Under the pieces are notes generated by a model. It was not told the DNA's origin and searched no databases. It saw only the letters and a list, made by a program, of their open reading frames with translations. A DNA stretch of 64,000 nt, taken from NCBI GenBank assembly GCA_031546985.1, contig JAVBJN010000087.1:19093-83092 (forward strand), given 5' to 3'. Made by a program: the position numbers and the translations under genes. Below are positions 8,410 to 17,564 of this stretch, in pieces. Each line of letters starts with the position of its first letter. Position 1 is the first letter of the stretch. The stretch comes from JAVBJN01 sp031546985 (GTDB lineage: Bacteria > Bacteroidota > Bacteroidia > Chitinophagales > Chitinophagaceae).

Positions 8410-8478
8410 ATCGGCCGTGTTTTGATGAGGTTTTAACCTCTGATACTAAGTACGTAAAAAAATGCGATATGACCAAAA

Positions 8479-9129
8479 TTATCTGAGGTCTACCACTTCT
8501 ACGCCCGGGTATTTTTTAGGGTCAAAAGAGAAAGTAGCATCGGTAAGGTTGGCGTTAGGCGTGTAGTTTAACACTTCGTAGGTATAACGGTTACCGTTTT
8601 TCTCATACATTTTACCCTTGGCAATCACCTTTTTAGCTTTATCGATGAACAGTTCTACTTTAAAGAATTGCTTGCTTTTATCGATCGGGGTCAGTTCTAT
8701 GATCTGGAGTGTTTTACCTTTTTCGGTTACTTCGCCAGATAAGCGGTATAGAAATTCTTTATCGTAGAAGTTAGAGAACAATTTGGCCGGGGTAATGGTT
8801 TTATCACCGCCATCGTAGCTGTTTACCTGTACTTCTTTGTTGTCTTTAGAGTAGGTCCATACGGTTTTGTTGTCGCAAATAATCTCCTGGCCTGCCATTG
8901 CGATCTTGTACTTCTGTCCTTTCAGGAAAATGGTTCCTTTGCGGCTGTCTTTGGTTTTGCCCGAAGCGCTTTCCACTTTCAGGGTAAAATCGGCCTTAAT
9001 GGAATTGGACTTTTTAAAATTGGCAGAAGTAGCGTCCAGCACCTGCTTGGCAGCAGGATCATTTTTCTGGGCCCAAACGTTCATAGATAAGATGCTGGCT
9101 ACAGCACCCAGTAATAATATCTTCTTCAT
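8479..9129 (-). CDS. lolA: LolA-like outer-membrane lipoprotein carrier
   Basis: A 216-residue periplasmic protein with a signal peptide (MKKILLLGAVASILSMNVWAQ). The half-barrel family pattern is seen: KADFTLKVES, KGTIFLKGQKYKIAM, ICDNKTVWTYSKDNKEV, and KAKKVIAKGKMYEKNGNRYTY. LolA takes released lipoproteins from the LolCDE transporter to the outer membrane. It follows ftsK by 28 bases on the same strand, an arrangement common in Bacteroidota, so the two probably share a transcript. Confidence 0.88.
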   Translation of the reverse strand: MKKILLLGAVASILSMNVWAQKNDPAAKQVLDATSANFKKSNSIKADFTLKVESASGKTKDSRKGTIFLKGQKYKIAMAGQEIICDNKTVWTYSKDNKEVQVNSYDGGDKTITPAKLFSNFYDKEFLYRLSGEVTEKGKTLQIIELTPIDKSKQFFKVELFIDKAKKVIAKGKMYEKNGNRYTYEVLNYTPNANLTDATFSFDPKKYPGVEVVDLR

Positions 9130-9157
9130 GTTGCAAAATTAACAGTTAAATTATTTC

Positions 9158-11866
9158 TTACCCCAATGTTTCCAAAAACTGTTCCAATTCCATAAATGTC
9201 TTAAAATAAACCTCTCTGGGCTTGGCGCCATTGGTAGGGCCTACAATGCCTGCGGCCTCCAGCTGGTCCATAATACGGCCGGCGCGGTTGTAGCCCAGGT
9301 TAAACTTGCGTTGCAGCATACTGGTGCTGCCGCTCTGGCTTTCTACCACCATACGGGCGGCTTCGGCAAACATGGTATCGCGCTCGCGCAGATCGGGGCC
9401 GCCGTTTACTTCCATTCTTTCTTCGGGGCTCACATATTCGGGCAGTTCAAAGGCGCTGCGGTAACCACGCTGGTTGCCAATAAATTCGCAAATGCGTTCT
9501 ACCTCCGGCGTGTCTACAAAGGCGCATTGCAGGCGTATAACCTCGCTGCCGTGCGAAATAAGCATATCGCCACGGCCCACCAGCTGCTCGGCACCGCCGG
9601 TATCGAGAATGGTGCGGCTATCTACCTTGGCCGATACTTTAAACGCAATACGCGCCGGGAAGTTGGCTTTGATGGTACCGGTAATTACGTTTACAGACGG
9701 GCGCTGGGTGGCAATAATAAGGTGGATACCTACCGCACGGGCCAGCTGTGCCAGACGGGCAATGGGCATTTCTACTTCCTTACCCGCTGTCATGATCAGA
9801 TCGGCAAACTCATCTACCACCAGTACAATATAAGGCAGGTATTTGTGCCCCTTGGTAGGGTTGAGCTTGCGGGCTATAAACTTGTCGTTGTATTCTTTAA
9901 TGTTACGGGTACCGGCATCTTTAAGCAGGTCGTACCGCTGGTCCATCTCAATACATAATGCATTTAAAGTGCTGATAACCTTCTTGGTATCGGTAATGAT
10001 TGCTTCTTCTTCGTCAGGTAATTTGGCCAAAAAGTGTTTCTCGATCTGGCGGTACAACGAGAGCTCTACCTTCTTGGGATCTACCAGTACAAACTTGAGT
10101 TGCGAAGGGTGTTTTTTATACAGCAGCGATACCAGTATGGCATTGAGCCCTACCGATTTACCCTGGCCGGTAGCACCCGCCATCAGCAAGTGGGGCATGG
10201 TGGCCAGGTCTACAATGTAGTTTTCGTTGTCGATTTTTTTACCCAGCGCAATAGGCAGGGCCATGGTATTGTTGGCAAACTTCTCGGAGGCGAGCAGGTT
10301 GCGCATGTTTACCGTTTGCTTTTTGAGGTTGGGCACTTCAATACCAATGGTGCCTTTTCCGGGAATGGGCGCGATGATACGGATGCCCAGGGCCGATAAG
10401 CTCAGGGCTATATCATCTTCCAGGTTGCGGATCTTGCTGATGCGCACCCCTTCGGCAGGTACGATTTCGTATAAAGTAACAGTGGGGCCCACGGTGGCAG
10501 AAATGCGCTGTATGGCCAAACCAAAGTTTTTGAGGGTTTGAATGATCTGCTGCTTGTTGCGCTCCAGCTCTTCTTTATCGAGCGAGATGCTCTCGATCTG
10601 GCGGTTTTCCAGCAGGTCTATCGTAGGGAAGCGGTAGTCTCTCAGGTCCAGCGACGGATCGTAAGGGTCCATACCCGCTACCGATCGGTTGTCTTCTGTG
10701 TCTGCTACTGTTTCTTCGGGTTCGATCATGGTGGTTACTTCCAGGTCCAGATCGTCGGCGTCGCGGGCTTCAATGCGGGTAACCGGAGCCATCTCGAGGT
10801 GCGGGGGTGGCACGGGTGTCATTTCCGGTTGCGGCATTACTTCCGGCGTTTCAAAATACAGCGGCATATCGCTATCGGCCAGTACCTCATTTTCTTCTTC
10901 AAACTCCTGCTCGGGCATAGGCGGTTCATACACCACACCATCCTCATCTACCATATATTCATGTTCCATACCCGGTAAAGGTGTGGGCACATGGTGTTCA
11001 TCTTTATTAAAGGTCTCGAACTGGTATACAGGCTGCTCTACATGTATAGAATAAGGCAGTTCTGTCTCCGGTGCTTCTGGATCTTCCAGTAAGGAATCAG
11101 GTTCCGTAGCTGGTGTATTGTCAGCAACGGGTGCTTCGGCATCGGCAGGGAAAGGGGCCGTCATGGCAGAAGCCGTTTCGGTACTTCTCATCTCGGCCAG
11201 TTTGTCGCCGGTTTTCACCGCAAGGTCTTTTACCTTTTTAGGCACCTTAAAGCTGATGTTGTATTGTATAATAAGGAAACAGAGGAACAGCGCCGCCAGC
11301 AGCATACCGGTGCCGAATTTGCCTGCAAACGGCGTAAGCCAGGCCACAATGGCATTGCCCACCGCGCCACCTACCGGAAATGCAGCACCTGCAAAGCACA
11401 GCGACAGGATGGGGGCTATAACCAGCAGGTTAAGGATGGTGAGCCTCAGCAGGCTCCAGTTGCGGAATATTTTGCGGCCCGAAAGGCGGTTAAAGCCCAT
11501 TCCGGCAAAAAAGAGAATAAAGGCGAAACTGCCCAGGCCAAATCCCCTGAAAATAAACAGATAAGAAAGCCAGTTGCCAAACCTGCCGCCTAAATTCTGG
11601 GGTGCTTCGGCTTTATCGCCCAGGTACTGCGCCGATTGTGCTAGCTGGAATACCTTATCCTGGTCGTTCTGCCAGTTCTGGCAATACGACACCATAGATA
11701 TAAGCAGGAAAATAGCGAATACGAGAAACAGCAGGCCAAATACCTTGCGTGTGCGCTCGTCCCGGATTACCTGCCAGAAATTGAGTTTTACAGCCTTATC
11801 CTTTTTAAACTGGTTACCGGAAGTGTTATTCGGTTTTTTTGTGGTTACGTTCTTTTGCTTCGCCAT
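9158..11866 (-). CDS. ftsK: DNA translocase FtsK/SpoIIIE
   Basis: A 902-residue septal DNA pump that clears chromosome ends during division. Four transmembrane segments lie within about residues 42-205, then a long acidic, proline-rich linker (205-410). The motor has Walker A GATGQGKS (564-571), VLVDPKKVELSLY, Walker B YIVLVVDEFADL (679-690) and ATQRPSVNVITGTIKANFPARI-type sensor region. The C-terminal winged-helix gamma domain (about 835-902, SMLQRKFNLGYNRAGRIMD) reads KOPS-like sites. Length and order are normal for the phylum. First gene of the ftsK-lolA run. Confidence 0.97.
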   Translation of the reverse strand: MAKQKNVTTKKPNNTSGNQFKKDKAVKLNFWQVIRDERTRKVFGLLFLVFAIFLLISMVSYCQNWQNDQDKVFQLAQSAQYLGDKAEAPQNLGGRFGNWLSYLFIFRGFGLGSFAFILFFAGMGFNRLSGRKIFRNWSLLRLTILNLLVIAPILSLCFAGAAFPVGGAVGNAIVAWLTPFAGKFGTGMLLAALFLCFLIIQYNISFKVPKKVKDLAVKTGDKLAEMRSTETASAMTAPFPADAEAPVADNTPATEPDSLLEDPEAPETELPYSIHVEQPVYQFETFNKDEHHVPTPLPGMEHEYMVDEDGVVYEPPMPEQEFEEENEVLADSDMPLYFETPEVMPQPEMTPVPPPHLEMAPVTRIEARDADDLDLEVTTMIEPEETVADTEDNRSVAGMDPYDPSLDLRDYRFPTIDLLENRQIESISLDKEELERNKQQIIQTLKNFGLAIQRISATVGPTVTLYEIVPAEGVRISKIRNLEDDIALSLSALGIRIIAPIPGKGTIGIEVPNLKKQTVNMRNLLASEKFANNTMALPIALGKKIDNENYIVDLATMPHLLMAGATGQGKSVGLNAILVSLLYKKHPSQLKFVLVDPKKVELSLYRQIEKHFLAKLPDEEEAIITDTKKVISTLNALCIEMDQRYDLLKDAGTRNIKEYNDKFIARKLNPTKGHKYLPYIVLVVDEFADLIMTAGKEVEMPIARLAQLARAVGIHLIIATQRPSVNVITGTIKANFPARIAFKVSAKVDSRTILDTGGAEQLVGRGDMLISHGSEVIRLQCAFVDTPEVERICEFIGNQRGYRSAFELPEYVSPEERMEVNGGPDLRERDTMFAEAARMVVESQSGSTSMLQRKFNLGYNRAGRIMDQLEAAGIVGPTNGAKPREVYFKTFMELEQFLETLG

Positions 11867-12597
11867 AGATCTTTACGCCCGATTAATGGCCCGAATATAC
11901 AAACTAAGCGTGTTTCTGTTTCAAAGAAATCATCGGTTCCTCATCTTTAAACAGCTGAGCCTAAAGCGGCGGTAAATAAATGTGGCTTCCATACCCAACG
12001 TTTGGGCTTAAACGGTTGTCTGAACAGGTATCGGATTAGTTGGTTGTTCCGGTTTTGGGAAATGCCGGGCAAGCTTCAAAACTTTATTTGTGAGACCCTA
12101 TAAAAAAGGAGGCAGCATGAAGGATATAATAAAGATGTAGGCAACAAAAAAATTACAGCGCTGTTGCGGCTGTAATAAAAAGGTGCAAGAGGTTCTTTTA
12201 ATATGCAGTCTTATTGTTACATTCATGAAAAATTAACAAACGGCGTTTGTTCCAAAGCCTGGAAAAGGGCAGGGAACGTAGCCGCAAAGTGCGTTTAAAG
12301 GAACACGCAAAGTGCCGTATTAATGCTTAATTGATAACAATCCAATAAAAATCATTAAGCGACGCTTGGTTTCTTTGAATTCGTTTTTTATTTTTAACCG
12401 TTGGGGACTGGAGAATAGCAGTAACCATATATATGAAAAAAGGCTGGGATGGCCGTCTGTCAGGGGTTTAGCTAAAAATAAGGGGCTTTAACACAGGATA
12501 GAAGATTCATCTGAAACCGCCTGAAAGATTAACAAATCGGAAAAAAAATTGACTTAAACCGTTAATTACTAACCTAACATAAACTAACAGCACAGGT
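11867..12597. other. 730-bp intergenic region between ftsK and porP
   Basis: Divergent gap with no ORF worth reporting. It contains degenerate CGCAAAG-type repeats near 12280-12320 and one orphan minus-strand terminator at 12145-12176 (separate entry). The last 60 bases before porP are A/T-rich, as expected of a 5' leader. A weak TTTG/TAACCGTTG pair near 12371-12403 might be a promoter for porP but is not convincing. Confidence 0.5.
12145..12176 (-). terminator. Orphan intrinsic terminator on the minus strand
   Basis: ATTACAGC and GCTGTAAT form an eight-bp stem around a nine-base loop; in minus-strand RNA it is followed by seven U. No minus-strand gene ends here: the region upstream on that strand up to 12597 has no ORF. 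It may end an unrecognised small RNA or antisense leader of porP. Confidence 0.55.
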
Positions 12598-13641
12598 ATG
12601 AATAAGAAAATTTTTACTAAATCAGCGGCTTTACTAGGGTTGGTGTCTTTACTGAATCTGAGTGAAACCCAGGCGCAGGATATTCACTTTACCCAGTTTA
12701 ACTCCTCTCCGCTTACTGTAAACCCTGCGTTTACAGGTGGTTTTAGCGGAACCTGGAGAGCTGCGGCCATCTACCGTAACCAATGGAACTCTGTAACCAC
12801 ACCATTTGTTACCTACGGGGCTTCATTTGATCTGCCTGTTGTCCATAATCTGAGCCAGGACGATTACCTGGCGGTAGGTGCACAATTGTACAACGACCGT
12901 TCGGGCGATGGTAACCTGAATAATTTTTCCGGTTTGTTGTCTGTAGCTTACCACAAGTTTTTAGGTGCAGATCTGAACAAAGTATTGTCATTTGGTGTAC
13001 AGGGCGGATATACCCAAAAGTCTATCGACCTGTCTAAATTATATTTCGGTGATGAGTTCATCAACGGTAACTTCCAGCCGGGTACAACCATGGAAAACCT
13101 GACCAACAAGGTAAACTACCTTACCGTTAACGCAGGTTTGAGCTGGTCTCACCGCACAGGCGAGCGTTTTGGTTACCAACTGGGTGTGGGTGCCAATAAC
13201 CTGAACCAGCCGAAAGAGTCGTTCATGAAACAGAAAAACAAAGATGTAGGTCTGGGTATGCGTTATACCGGTCAGTTGGGAGCCATCTGGCAGGTAAGTA
13301 ACCGCTTCAGTCTGCGTCCGGGAGCATTGTACCAGTATCAGTCTTCTGCACAGGAGATTGTTGCGGGTAACGAATTCCACGTTATTGTTGGCGATTATGA
13401 AATTCCAAGCGTAGCTACCGGTGTATTCCTGGGTGCATGGTACCGTAACAACGATGCTATCATGGCTACCGCGGGTATCGAATTTAAAGGTTTCCGTGTA
13501 GGCGTTGCTTACGATTACAATATCAGCGATCTGAGCAAAGCGTCTAAAAACTATGGCGGTTTCGAAATTGCACTCCGTTATATTGCTCCGGATCCTATGG
13601 ATTTTGCGAAAAAAGTTTTGTATCCTTGTCAACGTTTTTAA
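12598..13641 (+). CDS. PorP/SprF-family type IX secretion outer-membrane protein
   Basis: A 347-residue protein with a signal peptide (ends SETQAQD). The start of the mature part, DIHFTQFNSSPLTVNPAFTG, is the hallmark of PorP/SprF proteins, and the rest alternates as short beta-strands ending in an aromatic-rich C-terminus, as in a 14-stranded barrel. PorP/SprF binds PorE and PorK-type partners and is needed for T9SS secretion and, in gliders, SprB export. Paired with the PorE-like gene 63 bases downstream. Several paralogues are usual in this group, so a specific partner adhesin cannot be named. Confidence 0.9.
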   Translation: MNKKIFTKSAALLGLVSLLNLSETQAQDIHFTQFNSSPLTVNPAFTGGFSGTWRAAAIYRNQWNSVTTPFVTYGASFDLPVVHNLSQDDYLAVGAQLYNDRSGDGNLNNFSGLLSVAYHKFLGADLNKVLSFGVQGGYTQKSIDLSKLYFGDEFINGNFQPGTTMENLTNKVNYLTVNAGLSWSHRTGERFGYQLGVGANNLNQPKESFMKQKNKDVGLGMRYTGQLGAIWQVSNRFSLRPGALYQYQSSAQEIVAGNEFHVIVGDYEIPSVATGVFLGAWYRNNDAIMATAGIEFKGFRVGVAYDYNISDLSKASKNYGGFEIALRYIAPDPMDFAKKVLYPCQRF

Positions 13642-13704
13642 TCGTAACGTAATATTTCCCAGCGACTAATAAATCTACAACTAACCTGTTTTTAATCCGA
13701 TAAG

Positions 13705-15849
13705 ATGAGAAAAAACATTCTGTTATTAACCCTTCTTGCATCTTGCCTTGCAGGAAATCCGGATGTGGTTATGGCGCAGCGTAAAGACGACGCTCCGGCC
13801 CATAAGCTTCCGTTTTCCAAAAAAATGAAATTTGCAGACGAGCTGTATAAGTCCGGAAGTTTCTACAACGCTATTGAATTTTACCAGGAGCTGAAAGACG
13901 AACAGCCCCGTAACTCTTATATCGTGCACCAGCTGGCAGAATGTTACATGATGACCCGTAACTATCCCCCTGCCGCTCAGAACTACAAAGAGTCTTACGC
14001 GTTGAATCCCGGAGATTATGAAACCGACAAGTATAAAGAAGGTTTGATGCTGAAGCAGAGTGGTGGATATGAAGGCGCAAAAACAGCGTTTCAGTATTAC
14101 CTCACCAATGCTAAAGTAAAAGATAAAATTCTGCGTAAATCTGCGCAGCGTGAAATCGAAGGTTGCGATCTGGGTATCATTTCTCCGAACAACCCTGGCC
14201 CGTACATGGTTAAAAACGGCGGACCAAACATTAACAAGCCTTACACCGAGACCTCTCCACTGCCATTGGGCGATACCGTATTGCTGTATTCATCCATGCC
14301 GCTGGGCACCAGCCTGGTAGAAGTGGGCACCAGAAAAGATAAAAACTATACCTCACGCCTGATGGTTTCGCCCCGCGCTATGCATGTAGCCGAGAAAGAT
14401 TCTTTCATGGTACCAACAGAATTCATGGATGGCCGTTTTAACGATCCGCGTTACCACACCGGTAACCCTACGTTTAACGCCGGCCGCGATAAATTCTTCT
14501 TCACTAAATGTACAGAAGGCGATAGCTTCCAGATCAAGTGTAAAATCTTTATGTCTGAGTTTAAAGCTGGTACATGGGATACACCTAAAGAACTGGATCA
14601 GTACATCAATGATCCTTCTTCTTCCAACACACACCCGCACATCTGCATGATCGGTAAAAAAGAAGTACTGTTCTTCTCTTCTAACCGTAAAGGACAGACT
14701 GCAGGTGGATACGATCTGTGGTATTCTGCCATCGATAAAAACGGTGTATTCCGTCGCCCTCAAAACTGCGGTAAAAAAATCAACAGTTGGGGTGATGAAA
14801 TTTCTCCGACCTACGATACCAAAACCGGAACCTTGTATTTTGCCTCTAATGGTATGAAAAACATCGGTGGTTTTGACATTTTCTATGCAAAAGGTGGTCC
14901 TTCCCGTTATACCGAAGTAGGTAACATGGGTACGCCGATCAACTCACCTGCAGATGATATGTTCTACATTAAAGATCCTTCAGGAAACAGCGACGGATGG
15001 TTGGTATCTAACCGTCTGGGTTCTATCGCCCTGCAGAGTCCTACCTGTTGCGATGATATCTGGAGAGTATGGGCAGAGCCTGATTATTTTGTAAAAGGCC
15101 GCGTTTATGATGAGGAAACCCGTAAGCCGCTGGATGAAGTGTCTATGCTGCTGAACGATGCTACCATGACCATCAACGATACCTTTAACTCTAAAGATGG
15201 TGCTTACAACTTCCGTACGCCAATTGGCCGTACCTACACTGTACGCGCAGATAAAGCCGGTTACTATCCTGGTTCTATCAACATCAGCACTACCGATAAA
15301 ACTTATACTGACAAAGGCGGAACCTTCTCTGGTGATATATACCTGCAGAAAATTCCAGACATTATGTATGTGAAAAACGTGTACTACGATTTCGATAAAG
15401 CTTCTCTGAGACCACAATCTTTTGCAGCTTTGGATTCTGTAGCCTCTTTCATGCAGTCTTATCCTTTTGTACAGATCGAAGTGGTAGCCCACACCGATAA
15501 CGTAGGTTCGGATGCTTACAACCAGAAACTTTCGCAGGAACGTGCGGAGTCGGTAGTAGAGTACCTGGTATCTAAAGGTGTTGAAGCCAGCCACCTGACC
15601 GCTCGCGGTATGGGTTCTAAAATGCCACTCGAGGCTAACGCCATTGGCAGATCAGATAACCCAGAAGGCCGTCAGTACAATCGCCGTACAGAATTCCGTA
15701 TTGTTGGTGAAGTACCAGGTGTACGTGTAGTGTACGACAAAAACCGCCCTGAGTATATCGACAGAGCGGGTAGTAAAGCTGAAGCAAGAAAAAGAGCACA
15801 TCAGGTTGAGAACAACGATCCTGATAACCACGCTCCGGACAATCAATAA
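13705..15849 (+). CDS. PorE-like T9SS protein: TPR, beta-propeller, CRD and OmpA domains
   Basis: A 714-residue envelope protein. After a signal peptide (ends VMAQRKD), residues about 35-150 are TPR-like helices (FADELYKSGSFYNAIEFYQEL). Residues about 170-455 carry PD40-type propeller blades (KEVLFFSSNRKGQTAGGYDLWYS). About 460-550 is a carboxypeptidase-regulatory-like fold (VKGRVYDEETRKPLDEVSM). The last 130 residues are OmpA peptidoglycan-binding (YYDFDKASLRPQS, VVAHTDNVGSDAYNQKLS). This exact order matches PorE, which ties the T9SS ring to the cell wall. Follows the PorP gene closely and is closed by a terminator. Confidence 0.9.
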   Translation: MRKNILLLTLLASCLAGNPDVVMAQRKDDAPAHKLPFSKKMKFADELYKSGSFYNAIEFYQELKDEQPRNSYIVHQLAECYMMTRNYPPAAQNYKESYALNPGDYETDKYKEGLMLKQSGGYEGAKTAFQYYLTNAKVKDKILRKSAQREIEGCDLGIISPNNPGPYMVKNGGPNINKPYTETSPLPLGDTVLLYSSMPLGTSLVEVGTRKDKNYTSRLMVSPRAMHVAEKDSFMVPTEFMDGRFNDPRYHTGNPTFNAGRDKFFFTKCTEGDSFQIKCKIFMSEFKAGTWDTPKELDQYINDPSSSNTHPHICMIGKKEVLFFSSNRKGQTAGGYDLWYSAIDKNGVFRRPQNCGKKINSWGDEISPTYDTKTGTLYFASNGMKNIGGFDIFYAKGGPSRYTEVGNMGTPINSPADDMFYIKDPSGNSDGWLVSNRLGSIALQSPTCCDDIWRVWAEPDYFVKGRVYDEETRKPLDEVSMLLNDATMTINDTFNSKDGAYNFRTPIGRTYTVRADKAGYYPGSINISTTDKTYTDKGGTFSGDIYLQKIPDIMYVKNVYYDFDKASLRPQSFAALDSVASFMQSYPFVQIEVVAHTDNVGSDAYNQKLSQERAESVVEYLVSKGVEASHLTARGMGSKMPLEANAIGRSDNPEGRQYNRRTEFRIVGEVPGVRVVYDKNRPEYIDRAGSKAEARKRAHQVENNDPDNHAPDNQ

Positions 15850-15876
15850 TACTTTTGCTGCTAGTATAATTAAAAG

Positions 15877-15907
15877 GAGGAACGATTTATTTCGTTCCTC
15901 TTTTTTT
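15877..15907 (+). terminator. Terminator of porP-porE
   Basis: GAGGAACGA pairs with TCGTTCCTC around a six-base loop and is followed by seven T. It starts 28 bases after the porE stop. Confidence 0.9.
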
Positions 15908-15943
15908 ATTGAGGGATAACAAGCTTGTTGGTAGGGAAATTGG

Positions 15944-16260
15944 AGTTACTGCTCACGGCGGCACAGCAGCCTGTCCCGCCACATGCGGGAACGCGGCGGG
16001 AATACTCTTACACAAGAGATAAACCTGTCATCCTGCGCGGGGGAGGTACGAAGCCGAAGCAGGATCTTTGTGTAGACGAAATGCATTTCCCGCAAAGACG
16101 CTAGGAAGGAAAGACTGAATTTATTGCTCACGGCGGTACAACAGCCTGTCCCGCCACATGCGGGAACGTAGCGGGAATACCATGTCCTCCTGCGCGGCTG
16201 CCTGTCCCGTTTATACGGGGAGGTACGAGGCCGAAACCGAAGCAGGATCTCTCTAACTCA
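15944..16260. repeat. Tandem duplicated intergenic repeat unit
   Basis: Two direct copies about 178 bases apart, each made of GCTCACGGCGG-, CAGCCTGTCCCGCCACATGC- and GGGAATAC-containing sequence (15952-16004 and 16126-16180), each followed by a palindromic unit with CATCCTGCGCGG-like and GAAGCAGGATCT-like arms. The palindromic unit recurs at 5312, 18420 and 39005. No ORF of interest is present. Confidence 0.7.
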
Positions 16261-16290
16261 TTACTCAAGACTACTATATCCAAACAACAA

Positions 16291-16322
16291 AAAATCCCCG
16301 CTGCATACGCAGCGGGGATTTT
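16291..16322 (-). terminator. Terminator of the T9SS cargo gene
   Basis: AAAATCCCCGCTGC and GCAGCGGGGATTTT form a 14-bp perfect stem with an ATAC loop; T-rich sequence follows in minus-strand RNA. It lies 20 bases past the stop at 16343. Confidence 0.9.
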
Positions 16323-16342
16323 GATAAAAGAACATCTTTAAT

Positions 16343-17416
16343 TTATAATTTCTGGATCAGGGAGAATCCCGCCTGATTCTGGAAATTGGACATGCGCACC
16401 AGGTATTGGCCAGCGGGTTGCGCTGCCAGGTTTACATGGGTGTTATTCTTTTGGGCCGCAACCAATTTGCCGCTCATATCGTATACCTCAACGGTAAACT
16501 CATTCCAACCTTTGGGTACACTTACGGTAAACAAGCCGTTAGCAGAAGGGTTAGGATAGGTTTTGATTTCTTCGCGGTTTTTGTTCACGTTGCTCAAACC
16601 TGTAGTGATGTGACGGTAATTATCGCGGTAGCGCACAATAGGGTCAGAAGGCTGACCTGCTACTGAGGTTTCGGTAACCCACAGGGCAGGAAATTTGTCG
16701 TTGGCAGTAAGCCAGAAATAATCGGTTGTCTGGCGGTTAATAGTCATAGCTTGTCCGCCACCCATATCGATAGAATCTACTTCATTTACGGTGCTTTTTA
16801 CACGCAGTGCACTTACGCCAGAGGTGTAGTAAGGCGTAGTAATGGTACCCCAGCCATCTACAACGGTTTCACGGGTGCCTTTCATCATGATACTATAGGT
16901 AAGCAAGGTAGCGGTGATGCGGTAAGTAGACGCTTGCACATCGGTACCATTGGTGTAGTTAAGCGGGTAGAAAAACCACTCGTCATTGTCGGAATAGCTG
17001 GCAGAAACGGGAATACCGCTAAAGGTAATACCATAACCTACGGCCGATAAGGTAGTAGACGGGGTCGTTTTTTTCTGGAAAAATACGTGAGGTGCTTGGG
17101 CACTTACGCCGCCAAAATCGAGCGAGTCGAGGAGTTTAAAACCGATTGCGCTGGTAGGGATATTAAGTGCCCAGGCTGGATTTACCTGTACTACGGTTTT
17201 CCATTGCTGCACATCTTGCGCATCTGGCGTAAAGTTGGCAAAATTCCAGGTATGGTTGGCTCCTGTCTGGCTTACATCAACTGTTATGTTAGCTGTAGGA
17301 TAGCTGTAACGGAAAGTATCGCCGGCAGATGGGATAACCGTATCGTTAACGGTGATCTGGGCATGCCCCGCTGCTGCAGCGAGCATTGCGGTTGCGAAGA
17401 GTAATCTTTTTTTCAT
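16343..17416 (-). CDS. Secreted protein with T9SS type A sorting domain
   Basis: About 357 residues. The start used is the ATG at 17416 (MKKRLLFATAMLAAAAGHAQ), which gives a clean signal peptide; a longer frame to 17470 adds residues with no signal character. The C-terminal ~75 residues (KTYPNPSANGLFTVSVP to QAGFSLIQKL) are a type A T9SS sorting domain with the YPNP, YDMSGKLV and PAGQYLVRM landmarks, so the product should be exported and cell-surface attached or released. The central part (VDVSQTGANHTWNFANF, PHVFFQKKTTPS) is beta-rich with no enzymatic motif that I recognise. Confidence 0.88.
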   Translation of the reverse strand: MKKRLLFATAMLAAAAGHAQITVNDTVIPSAGDTFRYSYPTANITVDVSQTGANHTWNFANFTPDAQDVQQWKTVVQVNPAWALNIPTSAIGFKLLDSLDFGGVSAQAPHVFFQKKTTPSTTLSAVGYGITFSGIPVSASYSDNDEWFFYPLNYTNGTDVQASTYRITATLLTYSIMMKGTRETVVDGWGTITTPYYTSGVSALRVKSTVNEVDSIDMGGGQAMTINRQTTDYFWLTANDKFPALWVTETSVAGQPSDPIVRYRDNYRHITTGLSNVNKNREEIKTYPNPSANGLFTVSVPKGWNEFTVEVYDMSGKLVAAQKNNTHVNLAAQPAGQYLVRMSNFQNQAGFSLIQKL

Positions 17417-17564
17417 GCTTTTCATGCTGTTTATAGGATGCAAAATAGGCATAAATGGAAGAGTTATCAATAAGTAGTTTCCACAAATTTATGAGTGGTA
17501 AAGCGATAGGGTTGTACTATACTTCCGTTGCCTGCAATAGATTTATCATTCAAGTAAATTGCGG

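Larger units (their letters stand above)
8281..8440 (-). promoter_or_regulatory. Putative Asn-responsive transcription attenuator of asnA
   Basis: Four interacting RNA segments are visible on the minus strand. Segment 1/2: CCGTA (8367-8371) pairs with TACGG (8354-8358). Segment 2 also contains GGGAGG (8346-8351), which is exactly complementary to CCTCCC (8303-8308) in the 5' arm of the terminator. Segment 3/4 is the terminator. A ribosome stalled at Asn codons 11-13 would cover segment 1 and free GGGAGG to block the terminator; a ribosome reaching the stop at 8335 would cover GGGAGG and let the terminator form. An extra AACCTC (8427-8432) upstream can also pair with GAGGTT in segment 2. Established logic of amino-acid attenuators; its use here is inference. 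Confidence 0.65.
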
